This document shows, piece after piece, positions 25,151 through 33,469 of a stretch of 39,419 nucleotides of DNA. The first letter of the stretch is position 1; every line of letters begins with the position of its first letter. A program made the translations under genes and the position numbers. Below the pieces are notes generated by a model. The model was not told where the DNA came from. It searched no databases and saw only the letters and a program-made list of their open reading frames with translations. Source of the stretch: Candidatus Onthenecus intestinigallinarum. GTDB taxonomy: Bacteria; Bacillota; Clostridia; Christensenellales; Aristaeellaceae. The stretch spans positions 1 through 39,419 of the forward strand of contig DVFJ01000035.1 of assembly GCA_018713325.1 (NCBI GenBank). The letters are read 5' to 3'.

Positions 25151-27127
25151 TCACTTCAAATGTCCGTCAAACCAGTCGGTGATCTCCTGCAGCCGGCGCG
25201 CGCGGTGCTTGGGCTTGCCGCTGCGGGAGAGCTCGTGGTTCTCGCCGCGGAACATGCACAGCCGCGCCTCGCAGCCGTGGTACTTGAGTGCCGTGAACAT
25301 CTGCAGGCCCTCGGCCAGGCAGCAGCGGTAGTCCTCGTCGGAGTGGATGAACAGCGTGGGCGTCTTGCACCGGTCCGCATACTTGAGCGGCGAGTGCCAC
25401 CACATCTTCTCATGGTTCTCCCACGGCGTGCTCAGCTGCTGGTCCGTGTTGAAGTAATAGCCGATGTCCGTCATGTTCGTCTTGGAGATCCAGTTGGCGA
25501 TCGACCGCTGCGACGCCGCCGCGGCAAACCGGTCGGTGTGCCCGATGATCCAGTTGGTCATGAACCCGCCGTAGCTGCCGCCCGTCACGCCCAGGCGCGC
25601 CGCGTCCAGCTGCGGATAGCGCGCCAGCACCGCATCGGTAAAGCGCATCAGGTCGTCATAGTCGATGGTGCCATACTTGCCGCGGATGTCGGCAAACGCA
25701 TCCCCTCGCCCGTCGCCGCCGCGTGGGTTGCAGAAGAAGACGAAGTAGCCCTCGTTCGCCCACAGCTGCATCTCGTGGAAGAACACGCTGCCGAACGCGA
25801 CCTTCGGCCCGCCGTGGATGTCCAGGATGCCCGGATAGCGCTTGGCGGGATCAAAGCCCACGGGCTTGAGCACGAAGCCCTCGATCGTCACGCCGTCGGA
25901 CTGCACCGTCAGCGCCTCCGGGGTCGAAAGCGTGCGCGTGGCCAGGAACCCGTCGTTCAGGTGCGTCAACTGGCGCAGCGCGCCGTCCTCGCAGGCGTAG
26001 AGCTCCTGCAGGCCCAGACCGCGCATGCCGCACAGCAGCACGCGCCCCTCGTGCACGTCAAAGCAATCCACAGAGCCGTCGCCCTCGACGAGCACGTCCG
26101 CCTCGCCGTCCGCGCTCACGCGCAGCAGCACGGTATCCGTGTGGCGCACGACCGTGTAGTAGAGGTATTCGCCCTCAAAGCGCAGGCTGTATCCGCCGCC
26201 GTAGCGCGCGTCGGCGGAGACGTTGCCGCCCGGCTCCTCGTCGCGGTAGAAGCGGCGCACCGCCTCCCCGCCGGCAAAGCCATAGAGCGCGGGATTCTCG
26301 TTGAGGCCGTGGCGGGCCATATCGGTGGCCAGGCACACCGGCTCGCCGCGCCAGTACGCCACGCGCTCGACCTCCAGCCGCCCGTCCGGCAGCAGGCAAG
26401 CCGCCTCGCCGCCCGCAAGCGCCTGCTCGTACACCGCGCACGGCACCGCGCGCTTGCCCGTGGGCGTCGTCGCCGCGTACAGCACGCGCCCGCCCTCCAC
26501 GTCAAAGCTGCGCACATCCATCTCCGGCGCGGTCAGGAAGCGCCGCTGCCCGTCCGCGGGATTGCACAGCATCAGGCGCGTGCGCTTCTTGTTGGTGAAG
26601 CCCTGGCCGTTCATCCAGAAGGGGATCTCGTCGATCACCTCATAGTCGCGCTCCTGCTCCAGCGCCTTGAGCGCCTCCTCGCGCGCCGCGTCGTCCATGT
26701 CGGCGAAGTCCGGCCCGCCCAGCTTCCACTCGCAGGCCATCAGCAGGCGGCCGTCGTCCAGCCGCCGCACGCGCCGCACCCGGTAGGGCAGGCGCAGCCA
26801 CTCCTGTGCCTCGCCGCCCGAAAGCGCGATGCGGTACAGCACCGTCATCGGCTCGCCGCGGTCCGCACGCCGGCGGTCGTCCTTGTCGCGCAGCGCCGGG
26901 AAGACGATGGCCTCCGGCCCGTCCCAGAAAAAGCCGGGGCCGTCCTGCGCGGTCAACTGGCGGCTCTCGCCGCTGGCCACATCCAGCACCCACAGCGCGC
27001 TCTTGTAGCCGTTGTCCTGTTCGCAGGCGCGCGTGACCACGTAGGCCGCGTGCGCGCCGTCCGGCGCGAAGGCCAGCTCGGACGCATAGCGGTAGTTCAA
27101 AAAGTCCTTCAGTTCCAGCTTTTGCAT
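25151..27127 (-). CDS. S9-family serine peptidase (acylaminoacyl/prolyl oligopeptidase type)
   Basis: A 658-residue cytoplasmic peptidase. The first ~400 residues are beta-propeller-like (repeated SGESRQLT, DGRLLMA, DVEGGRVLY blades); the C-terminal alpha/beta-hydrolase holds the catalytic triad S518 in GGSYGG, D597 in HSDEDYR and H631 in GENHELS. Also present is DIHGGP before the nucleophile, as in acylaminoacyl peptidases. The ATG at 27127 has GGAGG 8 bases upstream; an in-frame ATG at 27166 would overlap hisC. It follows hisC by 35 bases on the same strand, so both likely share the hisC promoter. It probably degrades short peptides, perhaps N-blocked ones. Confidence 0.93.
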   Translation of the reverse strand: MQKLELKDFLNYRYASELAFAPDGAHAAYVVTRACEQDNGYKSALWVLDVASGESRQLTAQDGPGFFWDGPEAIVFPALRDKDDRRRADRGEPMTVLYRIALSGGEAQEWLRLPYRVRRVRRLDDGRLLMACEWKLGGPDFADMDDAAREEALKALEQERDYEVIDEIPFWMNGQGFTNKKRTRLMLCNPADGQRRFLTAPEMDVRSFDVEGGRVLYAATTPTGKRAVPCAVYEQALAGGEAACLLPDGRLEVERVAYWRGEPVCLATDMARHGLNENPALYGFAGGEAVRRFYRDEEPGGNVSADARYGGGYSLRFEGEYLYYTVVRHTDTVLLRVSADGEADVLVEGDGSVDCFDVHEGRVLLCGMRGLGLQELYACEDGALRQLTHLNDGFLATRTLSTPEALTVQSDGVTIEGFVLKPVGFDPAKRYPGILDIHGGPKVAFGSVFFHEMQLWANEGYFVFFCNPRGGDGRGDAFADIRGKYGTIDYDDLMRFTDAVLARYPQLDAARLGVTGGSYGGFMTNWIIGHTDRFAAAASQRSIANWISKTNMTDIGYYFNTDQQLSTPWENHEKMWWHSPLKYADRCKTPTLFIHSDEDYRCCLAEGLQMFTALKYHGCEARLCMFRGENHELSRSGKPKHRARRLQEITDWFDGHLK

Positions 27128-27162
27128 GGCGTTATCCTCCGTTTCGGGTGCTCTATACCGGT

Positions 27163-28227
27163 TCATTGCGCATTCAGTGCGCGGGCGAGGCTCTGCACGA
27201 CGCGGTCCATCTGCTCGTCCGTGCCCACGGTGATGCGCAGGAAGTTTTCCAGCCGTGGGCGCTGGAAGTGACGCACCAGGATGCCATCTGCCCGCAGCGC
27301 CGCCAGCAGCGTGCGCGCCTGGACAAGCGGATGGGTGGCAAACAGGAAATTCGTGCGCGAGGGCAGCACCGTCATGCCCAGCGCGCGCAGCCGGCGCGCC
27401 GTCTCGTCGCGCGTGCGGCAGATCATGGAGACGGTGCGGCGCAGATACGCCTCGTCCTCCACGGCGGCCTGCGCGGCCGCGGCGGCGATGCGGTCGACCG
27501 GGTAGGAGTTGATGGAGTCCTTCACGCCCTGCAGCGCGGCGATGAGCGCCTCGCTGCCAATGGCATAGCCCACGCGCAGGCCCGCCAGCGCATGCGCCTT
27601 GGACAGCGTGCGCACGACGAGCACGTTGTCCAGCTCCTGCGTCAGGGGGATGGCCGTGCCCTCGCCGAAGGCGGCATAGGCCTCGTCCACGACGAGCAGG
27701 CGGTCCTGCCCGCTCAGACGCAGCGCCAGCGCGCGCACGGCATCCTGGCCCAGCTCCAGCGAGGTGGGCGCGTTGGGATTGGCGAGGATGACGCCGCCGC
27801 CCGACGCCTCCAGGCCGTCGACATCGACGGTGAAGTCCGCACGCAGCGGCACCTCGCGGTAGTCCACGTCAAAGAGCTTCGCGTAGCAGGGATAGAACGA
27901 ATACGTCAGGTCGGGCGCGCTCAGGCGCTCGCCCGCGAAGAATGCAAGGAACGTAAAGGCCAGCACCTCGTCCGAGCCGTTGCCGACATAGACCTGCTCA
28001 GGCCGCACGCCGTGCGCGGCCGCGATCGCCCCGCGCAGCGCGGCGCTGGTCATGTCGGGGTAGTACTGCAGGCGGGAGACCTCCGCCGCGACCGCCTCGG
28101 CCACGCGCGGCGAGGGCGAGTAGGCATTTTCGTTCGCGTTGAGCTTGATGTAGGCGCGATCCGTGGGCTGTTCGCCGCAGACATAGGGCGTCACGCCGCG
28201 CGCCGCGGCGCTTCGAAAGTCCCTCAT
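27163..28227 (-). CDS. hisC: Histidinol-phosphate aminotransferase-like PLP enzyme
   Basis: A 354-residue fold-type I aminotransferase of normal HisC length. NANENAYSPSP near the N-terminus, GNGSDEVL (83-90), NPNAPTS (150-156), DEAYAAF and SKAHALAGLRVGY with the PLP lysine K210 identify it. I chose the ATG at 28227, which has AAAGGA about 10 bases upstream. An in-frame ATG at 28251 lies only about 7 bases from the predicted transcription start and so lacks a usable ribosome site. HisC transfers an amino group between glutamate and imidazole-acetol phosphate; some homologues act on aromatic amino acids. No other his genes are nearby, so the histidine role is not secured by context. Confidence 0.88.
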   Translation of the reverse strand: MRDFRSAAARGVTPYVCGEQPTDRAYIKLNANENAYSPSPRVAEAVAAEVSRLQYYPDMTSAALRGAIAAAHGVRPEQVYVGNGSDEVLAFTFLAFFAGERLSAPDLTYSFYPCYAKLFDVDYREVPLRADFTVDVDGLEASGGGVILANPNAPTSLELGQDAVRALALRLSGQDRLLVVDEAYAAFGEGTAIPLTQELDNVLVVRTLSKAHALAGLRVGYAIGSEALIAALQGVKDSINSYPVDRIAAAAAQAAVEDEAYLRRTVSMICRTRDETARRLRALGMTVLPSRTNFLFATHPLVQARTLLAALRADGILVRHFQRPRLENFLRITVGTDEQMDRVVQSLARALNAQ

Positions 28228-28264
28228 GCGCTCGCCGTCCTTTGCCTTCATGATTTCGCGTCCT

Positions 28265-28293
28265 ATCATAGCACAGTCCGGGGCGTTTTGCAA
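28265..28293 (-). promoter_or_regulatory. Promoter of hisC-peptidase operon
   Basis: On the minus strand TTGCAA (28288-28293) and TATGAT (28265-28270) are 17 bases apart. It shares TTGCAAAAC and CTGTGCTAT with the serS promoter. Confidence 0.7.
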
Positions 28294-28324
28294 TCCCGCG
28301 CGCCCGCGGCGGGGAAGTTCCCCC

Positions 28325-28353
28325 TGTTCAACCGCGCCCGCTTGCGCTATAAT
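28325..28353 (+). promoter_or_regulatory. Promoter of hprK-glcK
   Basis: TATAAT at 28348-28353 is 17 bases from TGTTCA (28325-28330), about 35 bases before the hprK ATG and divergent from hisC. Confidence 0.6.
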
Positions 28354-28387
28354 GAAGGAGAACCATTTCCCCGGAAGGAGGAAGCGC

Positions 28388-29338
28388 ATGATTTCCGCGC
28401 AGGACTTTGCCGAGACGCTCGAACTGGAGGTGCTCGTCCCCAGCACCGTCAAGGCCTGGGACCTGAAGACCACCGACCTGAACCGGCCCGGCCTGCAGTT
28501 TACGGGCTATTTCGACTACTTTGCCTACGAGCGCCCGCAGGTCATCGGAAAAACCGAGATGGCGTACCTGGCCTCGCTGGAGCCCGACATCCAGCGCGAA
28601 CGGCTGGCGCGCTACTTCTCCTATCCCATCCCCTGCATCGTGATCGCGCGCGGCATGGACTGTCCGCCGCTGCTGGCCGAGGCCGCCGCCGCGCACAATG
28701 TGCCCATCTACCGCACGCAGTACGTCACCACGCGCCTGACCGCCTCGATGATCCACTTTCTCAACAACCGGCTCGCCCCGCGCGTGACGCGCCACGGCGT
28801 GCTGGTCGACGTGTTCGGCGTGGGCGTGCTGCTCACAGGCGAGTCCGGCGTGGGCAAGAGCGAGTGCGCGCTGGAGTTGATCAAGCGCGGCCATCAGCTG
28901 GTGGCCGACGACGTGGTGGACATCTGCCGCGTGAATGAAAACCGGCTCGTGGGCGAGGCGCCGGAGATGATCCGCCACTTCATGGAGATCCGCGGGCTGG
29001 GCATCATCGACATCCGCACGATGTACGGCATCGGCTCGGTCCTCCCGGCCAAGTCGATCGACATCGTCATCCACCTGGAGCTGTGGCGCGAGAACAAGGA
29101 GTACGACCGCCTCGGCCTGGCGGAGGAGTTCATCACCATCCTGGGCGTCAAGCGCCCGCACATCGTCATGCCCGTGCGCCCCGGGCGCAACCTGGCCATC
29201 ATCGTGGAGGTGGCCGCGCGCAACTGGCGCCTGAACCGCATGGGCTTCAACGCCGCGGCCGAGCTGGACAAGCGCCTGACCGAGATGCTCCAGCGCGCGC
29301 AGGAGCCGCAGCGCACCCCCCTCTCCGAAGACGACTGA
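28388..29338 (+). CDS. hprK: HPr kinase/phosphorylase
   Basis: A 316-residue regulator of carbon catabolite control that phosphorylates and dephosphorylates HPr (or Crh) on Ser46. The N-terminal domain (about 1-130) ends at RHGVLVDVFGVGVLLTGESGVGKSE, split here as H136 and the P-loop GESGVGKS at 151-158; the metal-binding aspartates DD are at 174-175. The HprK-specific signature MEIRGLGIIDI is at 199-209. AAGGAGG lies 6 bases before the ATG. It is found almost only in Firmicutes and some proteobacteria. Here a ROK glucokinase gene follows after 41 bases in place of the more usual lgt or ppaX neighbours. The phosphorylated HPr partner CcpA is not in the window. Confidence 0.97.
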   Translation: MISAQDFAETLELEVLVPSTVKAWDLKTTDLNRPGLQFTGYFDYFAYERPQVIGKTEMAYLASLEPDIQRERLARYFSYPIPCIVIARGMDCPPLLAEAAAAHNVPIYRTQYVTTRLTASMIHFLNNRLAPRVTRHGVLVDVFGVGVLLTGESGVGKSECALELIKRGHQLVADDVVDICRVNENRLVGEAPEMIRHFMEIRGLGIIDIRTMYGIGSVLPAKSIDIVIHLELWRENKEYDRLGLAEEFITILGVKRPHIVMPVRPGRNLAIIVEVAARNWRLNRMGFNAAAELDKRLTEMLQRAQEPQRTPLSEDD

Positions 29339-29379
29339 TGCCTCAACCCGATTCCAAATCACAAATGGAGGTTTTGCAT

Positions 29380-30324
29380 ATGGTCTACATCGGCATCGAC
29401 CTGGGCGGCACCAACATCGCTGTGGGCATCGTGGACGAAAACGGCCAGATTCTGTGCAAGGGATCGACCCCCACGCTGCTCCCCCGTCCCTATGGCCCCA
29501 TCATTGCGGACATCGCCAAATGCTCGCTGGAGACGCTCGAGCGCTCGGGCCACACGCTGGACGACGTGGCCGCCATCGGCGCGGGCGTGCCCGGCATCCT
29601 CGACCCGCGGACCGGCATCATCCCCTTCTGCACGAACCTGGGCTGGCATGACGTGCCCTTCATCACGGAGCTGCAAAAGTACATCGACAAGCCCGTCTAC
29701 GTCGGCAACGACGCGACCGTCGCGGGCCTGGCCGAGTCCGTCGCGGGCGTGAGCGCGGGCGCGCACAGCAGCGTGTTCCTGACGCTGGGCACGGGCGTGG
29801 GCGGCGGCATCGTCATCGACGGCAAGGCGTATTCCGGCGCGCACGGCGTCGGCTCAGAGATCGGCCATATGATCATCGAGCTGGACGGCGAGGAGTGCAC
29901 CTGCGGCAACTACGGGTGCTTTGAGCGCTACGCGTCGGCGACGGCGATCATCCGCGAGGGGCGCAAGGCCTATGCGCAGCACCCCGACAGCCTGATCGGC
30001 CAGCTGTGCGGCGGCGATCCGGACAAGATCACCGCCAAGACGATCTTCGACGCGGCCAAGGAGTCCGACCCCACGGCGGTCAAGGTCTTCCGCCGCTACG
30101 TGCGCGCGCTGGCGCACGGCATCGTGACGATCATCAACGTGCTCGACCCGGAGGTCATCGCGCTGGGCGGCGGCGTCTCCCTAGCGGGCGACTTCCTGCT
30201 GCAGGCCGTGCGCGAGGCGGTGAAGCCGCTGGTCTTCTTCAAGACCATGCCCTATGCGCGCATCGAGCTGGCCAAGCTCGGCCCGGACGCGGGCATCATC
30301 GGCGCGGCGATGCTGGGCAAGTGA
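29380..30324 (+). CDS. glcK: ROK-family glucokinase
   Basis: A 314-residue ATP-dependent sugar kinase. The N-terminal phosphate loop is IGIDLGGTNIAVG; the catalytic base is D111 in VGNDA; GSEIGHM contains the H163 zinc ligand and CTCGNYGC supplies C173, C175 and C180, giving the complete ROK zinc site. The motif LGTGVGGGIVIDGK fits glucokinase. The ATG at 29380 has GGAGG 8 bases upstream; the upstream open frame belongs to no conserved sequence. It phosphorylates glucose entering by non-PTS routes, making glucose-6-phosphate. Co-transcription with hprK ties it to carbon control. Some ROK kinases prefer other hexoses, so glucose is likely but not certain. Confidence 0.93.
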   Translation: MVYIGIDLGGTNIAVGIVDENGQILCKGSTPTLLPRPYGPIIADIAKCSLETLERSGHTLDDVAAIGAGVPGILDPRTGIIPFCTNLGWHDVPFITELQKYIDKPVYVGNDATVAGLAESVAGVSAGAHSSVFLTLGTGVGGGIVIDGKAYSGAHGVGSEIGHMIIELDGEECTCGNYGCFERYASATAIIREGRKAYAQHPDSLIGQLCGGDPDKITAKTIFDAAKESDPTAVKVFRRYVRALAHGIVTIINVLDPEVIALGGGVSLAGDFLLQAVREAVKPLVFFKTMPYARIELAKLGPDAGIIGAAMLGK

Positions 30325-30345
30325 GCCCTTTCTCCCCGGCGACAG

Positions 30346-30381
30346 AGCGCCCGGAACCCCATGGGGTTCCGGGCGCTTTTT
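30346..30381 (+). terminator. Terminator of hprK-glcK
   Basis: Perfect 15-bp arms (30346-30360, 30363-30377; core CGGAACCCC/GGGGTTCCG) with a 2-base loop precede TTTTT. On the minus strand no U-run follows, so it is a weaker end for the convergent noc gene. Confidence 0.9.
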
Positions 30382-30384
30382 CTG

Positions 30385-31203
30385 TCAGTCCGCCGCCTCC
30401 AGCCGCCGGCGCGGCACCGTCACCTGCATCTCCACGCGGTCGCCCAGGTCGCGCAGCGTGCAGTCCACCTGTACGCCCGACGCCTTCATCTGCGAGACGA
30501 TGCCGCGGATCGCGTTGAGGTACAGCCGGTGGTCGCGCACCAGCGGGATCACCTTGCGCCCGCCCTGCCCCGCCGGCAGCGCGCCGCGCGCGCGCTGCAC
30601 CGCACGCTCGACCAGTGCCTCCGTATCCCGCACGCTGAGCACGCACTCCGCCGCCTGGCGCGCGATCTGTAGCCGGTCTTGCGGACTGGTCAGCCGCAGC
30701 AGCGCGCGGGCGTGGCGCTCGCCGAGGCGGCCGCTGCGCAGCACCTCGCGCACCGGCTCCTCCAGGCGCAGCAGCCGCAGCTTGTTGGCGATGGAGGACT
30801 GGCTCCTGCCCACGCGCGCGGCCAGCTCCTCCTGCGAGAGCTTGAACTCGCGGATCGCGCGCGCGTAGCCCTCCGCCTCCTCAAAGTAGTGCAGCCGTCC
30901 GCTGGCGAGACTGACGATCAGCTCGCCCAGCTCGCCCTCGTGAATGCCCTCGGGCATGACGATCGCCTCGACCTGTGTGATCCCCGCGCGCCGCAGCGCG
31001 CGCAGCGTGCGCTCGCCCGCGATCAGCTCGTATACGCCGTCCTGCGCCGTGGCGCGCACGGTCAGCGGCTGCTCGTCGCCCGATGCAGCGCCCACGCCAT
31101 GGCGCGGCTGCGCGCGCGGCAGAATCGCTGAGACGTCAATCCAGCAGACCTGCTTGCAGGGCACGCCGTTCAAGAACACCATCTTTTCCTCCGAACGCAG
31201 CAT
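30385..31203 (-). CDS. noc: Noc-like ParB-family DNA-binding protein
   Basis: A 272-residue ParB/Noc family protein. GERTLRALRRAG corresponds to the ParB box that binds CTP in this family, and LSQEELAARVGRSQSSIANKLRLLRL is the DNA-binding helix-turn-helix, with ERHARALLRL after it. NKLRLL and ERHARALL resemble nucleoid occlusion protein Noc more than ParB, and the gene lies just downstream of rsmG as noc does in many Firmicutes. Noc marks the nucleoid and blocks division over it. No parA/soj gene or parS-like site is in the window. The ATG at 31203 has AGGAGG 6 bases upstream; an ATG at 31182 with GGAGG 5 bases upstream is a possible alternative. ParB identity remains an option. Confidence 0.85.
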   Translation of the reverse strand: MLRSEEKMVFLNGVPCKQVCWIDVSAILPRAQPRHGVGAASGDEQPLTVRATAQDGVYELIAGERTLRALRRAGITQVEAIVMPEGIHEGELGELIVSLASGRLHYFEEAEGYARAIREFKLSQEELAARVGRSQSSIANKLRLLRLEEPVREVLRSGRLGERHARALLRLTSPQDRLQIARQAAECVLSVRDTEALVERAVQRARGALPAGQGGRKVIPLVRDHRLYLNAIRGIVSQMKASGVQVDCTLRDLGDRVEMQVTVPRRRLEAAD

Positions 31204-31219
31204 GGGGCTCCTCCTCCCC

Positions 31220-31327
31220 GGGGCCGCATGGCCCCGATGCCCTGCGTGTTCTCCCCCCGCATGCCCAATTCCTGCAAAGACGGGCGTCCTCCGGCCCGCA
31301 ATCGTTCGCCGGAAAACGCCCGTCTTT
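31220..31327 (-). promoter_or_regulatory. Hairpins in the rsmG-noc intergenic leader
   Basis: The 169-base gap holds a nested hairpin with perfect 12-bp outer arms AAAGACGGGCGT (31276-31287) and ACGCCCGTCTTT (31316-31327) plus inner CCGGC/GCCGG. A second small one, GGGGCC-GCAT-GGCCCC (31220-31235), ends a few bases before the noc ribosome site. The U-run after the large stem is only CTTTGC, so it may attenuate rather than stop transcription. Confidence 0.5.
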
Positions 31328-31372
31328 TCGCCTTTTTGACGCGCCCACGCCCGCGCGGCGCGCGTCCCGACC

Positions 31373-32098
31373 TCATCCGAGGGGATTCTTGCCCGGCAGA
31401 CCCGCGCGGCGCGGATACTGTCGAGCGGTTTTCTGCCGCTTGGCGCACACCAGCAGCACATGCTGCCAGTCCCGTCCCGGCACCGGCGCATCCAGCACGC
31501 CCTCCAGCGCGCCGCCCAGCAGGTGCGCCGCGCGCCGCGCCTGCTCCAGCTCCGCCTGCAGGCCGGGCCCCTTCCACGCGATGGCCCGGCCGCCCACGCG
31601 CACGAACGGCAGCGTCAGCTCCAGCAGCGTGGGCGTGGCCGCCACCGCGCGCGAGACGGCCACGTCGTACGCCTCGCGGCGCGCTTCATCCCGCGCCGCA
31701 TCCTCGGCGCGCATGTGCACCGCCTGCGCGGGCAGGTCCAGCGCCTCGATCGCCGCCTGCAAAAACGTCACGCGCTTGCGCTGCGCGTCCAGCAGCGTCA
31801 CGCGCAGGTCCGGCCGCAGGATGCACAACGGGATGCCCGGCAGGCCCGCGCCCGTGCCCACGTCGATCACGCGCGCGCCCTGTGGGATGAGGCCCAGCGC
31901 CAGCGGCGCGGCAGAATCGAGGTAGTGGCGGTCGACCATCTCCTCGGGCTCCAGCACGGCCGTCAGGTCAATGCGCGCGTTCCACTCCGTGAGCAGCGCG
32001 TGATAGCGCGCCAGCCGGTCCAACGTCACGCCGTCTGCCGCCACGCCCAGGCGCTCCAGGCCCGCCTGCAGCCTCTCCGTCACGCACCGATCTTCCAT
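31373..32098 (-). CDS. rsmG: 16S rRNA (guanine527-N7)-methyltransferase
   Basis: A 241-residue S-adenosylmethionine-dependent methyltransferase (GidB). The SAM-binding motif VIDVGTGAGLPGIPL, the following LLDAQRKRVTFL and AVSRAVA match RsmG. It methylates G527 in the 530 loop of 16S rRNA; loss is linked to low-level streptomycin resistance in known bacteria. The ATG at 32098 has GGAG 8 bases upstream; the open frame continues 40 codons upstream inside the previous gene but is unconserved. It overlaps the 3' end of the YdcF-like gene by 19 bases, which suggests translational coupling. mnmG is not adjacent. The C-terminal ~25 residues after LLVCAKRQKTARQYPRR are basic and typical. Confidence 0.94.
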   Translation of the reverse strand: MEDRCVTERLQAGLERLGVAADGVTLDRLARYHALLTEWNARIDLTAVLEPEEMVDRHYLDSAAPLALGLIPQGARVIDVGTGAGLPGIPLCILRPDLRVTLLDAQRKRVTFLQAAIEALDLPAQAVHMRAEDAARDEARREAYDVAVSRAVAATPTLLELTLPFVRVGGRAIAWKGPGLQAELEQARRAAHLLGGALEGVLDAPVPGRDWQHVLLVCAKRQKTARQYPRRAGLPGKNPLG

Positions 32099-32688
32099 AG
32101 CACACTCTCCACAATGAATTTGGCCCAGCTGAGCGTCTCGCGCACGTGGTTCTTGAGCCAGTACTCCGGCTTGCTCTCGCTGCCCGCGCCCGTCGCCTCG
32201 ATGCCGACCTGCCCGCACAGCGCCAGCGCGCGCGCTACGTGGTAGTCGCTGGTGACGACCACCGCGCGCGACAGCCCCTGCGCCTGCATGATCTCGCGCG
32301 CGAAAATCAGGTTTTCACGCGTGTTGAACGACTTCGTCTCCGCCACAATATCCTCGGCCCGTGCGCCATGCGCGATCAACCACGCGCGCATGACCTCGCC
32401 CTCGGGCGCCGGCTCGTCGTCGCCCTGCGCGCCGCAGACGATGACCGTCTGGGGGCGTTCCTCATAGATCTGCAGCGCAAGCGTAAGCCGCCGCTCCAGC
32501 GCCACGGACGGCGTGCCGTCGGGCAGCACCTGCGCGCCCAGCACGATCACCGCGTCCGACTCTCCGCGGGGGGACAGCGTCGCCTCGCGATAGACGACGT
32601 AGCCCATCAGCAGGGCAAACGCCGCCACGGCGGCCAGCGCCAGGCAACCGACGACCGTCAGCATCCGTCTAATCCTCCTCCAGACCAT
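32080..32688 (-). CDS. YdcF/SanA-like DUF218 membrane-anchored protein
   Basis: A 202-residue protein with one N-terminal membrane segment (about residues 9-31, after the basic WRRIRR) and a DUF218 domain: DAVIVLGAQVLPDG, SVALERRLTLAL, VIVCGAQGDDE, SFNTRENLIFAREI and VVVTSDYHVARA. The family binds nucleotide-like ligands in some structures, and SanA homologues affect envelope integrity; the role here is unknown. The ATG at 32688 overlaps radC by 20 bases and has GGAGGG 5 bases upstream. An ATG at 32664 with AGGAGG 9 bases upstream would remove the overlap and the basic flank. It is co-transcribed with radC and rsmG. Confidence 0.85.
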   Translation of the reverse strand: MVWRRIRRMLTVVGCLALAAVAAFALLMGYVVYREATLSPRGESDAVIVLGAQVLPDGTPSVALERRLTLALQIYEERPQTVIVCGAQGDDEPAPEGEVMRAWLIAHGARAEDIVAETKSFNTRENLIFAREIMQAQGLSRAVVVTSDYHVARALALCGQVGIEATGAGSESKPEYWLKNHVRETLSWAKFIVESVLWKIGA

Positions 32689-33466
32689 CGTATCCCTCCG
32701 TAGCGCCCGTCTGCAGCACCTTGCCCCGCCGGGCCGTAGGCATCGACGCCATCCTGACGCGGTAGTCGAAGTCCTCCAGTGAGACGAGCTGTCCCTTCTC
32801 GATCATGTGCATGTGCGTGAGCGAGCACAGCGCGTCGTCGCTGACGATGATGTGATCGATCAGCCGCACGTCGATCGCGCGCAGCGCCTCCATCACCCGC
32901 AGCGTCGCGTCGTAATCCCCGCGCGAAGGCATCGCCTCCCCGCCGGGATGGTTGTGCGCGATCAGCACGGCATATGCGTTGTGCAGCAGCGTCTCGCGCA
33001 CGATCTCGCGCGGATAGAGCTGCGATTCGTCGATCGTGCCCTGGTGCATGAGCACGGGCTTGATCAGGTATCCCTTCGCGTCCAGGCACAGCAGGTATAC
33101 GCACTCGTTCTTGCGCCCGCGCAGCAGCGAGCGGCAGTATGCGCCGGCGCGCTCGAGATTGTTCAGCCGCGGCCGCTCGCGCTGCTTGTCTCGCTCGTAG
33201 TAGCTCATCAGCTGCGGCATCAGCGCGAGGAGCGCGGCGGCGTTGGGCCCCACGCCCGGCGTCTCCATGAGCTCCTCGGGCCGCGCCTCAAGCACGGCGC
33301 TCAGCGAGCCGAAGCGCTCGATCAGCTGGTGCGCCAGGGGATTGACGTCCCGCTGGGGGATCGCGAAGCAGAGCAGCAATTCCAGCGCCTCGTGGGGCGC
33401 AAAGCCGCTCAGCCCCTCTTCAAAGAAGCGCTGGCGCAGGCGCGCTCGGTGTCCGCTGTGCATCAT
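32669..33466 (-). CDS. radC: RadC-family JAB/MPN domain protein
   Basis: A 265-residue protein. The N-terminal helix-hairpin-helix region includes ELLLCFAIPQRDVNPLA and TPGVGPNAA; the C-terminal MPN domain carries the JAMM metal site H171-x-H173-P...S181-x-x-D184 in AHNHPGGEAMPSRGDYD. The historical name DNA repair protein RadC is not well supported by experiment, and the true substrate is unknown. The ATG at 33466 has GGAGG 8 bases upstream and lies 3 bases after the HAD gene's stop, so it is in one operon with it. C-terminally the protein is extended by about 30 residues past the usual end (MASMPTARRG onward). Confidence 0.93.
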   Translation of the reverse strand: MMHSGHRARLRQRFFEEGLSGFAPHEALELLLCFAIPQRDVNPLAHQLIERFGSLSAVLEARPEELMETPGVGPNAAALLALMPQLMSYYERDKQRERPRLNNLERAGAYCRSLLRGRKNECVYLLCLDAKGYLIKPVLMHQGTIDESQLYPREIVRETLLHNAYAVLIAHNHPGGEAMPSRGDYDATLRVMEALRAIDVRLIDHIIVSDDALCSLTHMHMIEKGQLVSLEDFDYRVRMASMPTARRGKVLQTGATEGYDGLEED

Positions 33467-33469
33467 AGG

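Noticed and set aside
30385..31203. Plasmid-type partition locus
   Set aside because: No parA partner or parS-like repeat is present; the neighbours rsmG and radC and the Noc-like helix-turn-helix point to a chromosomal noc gene.
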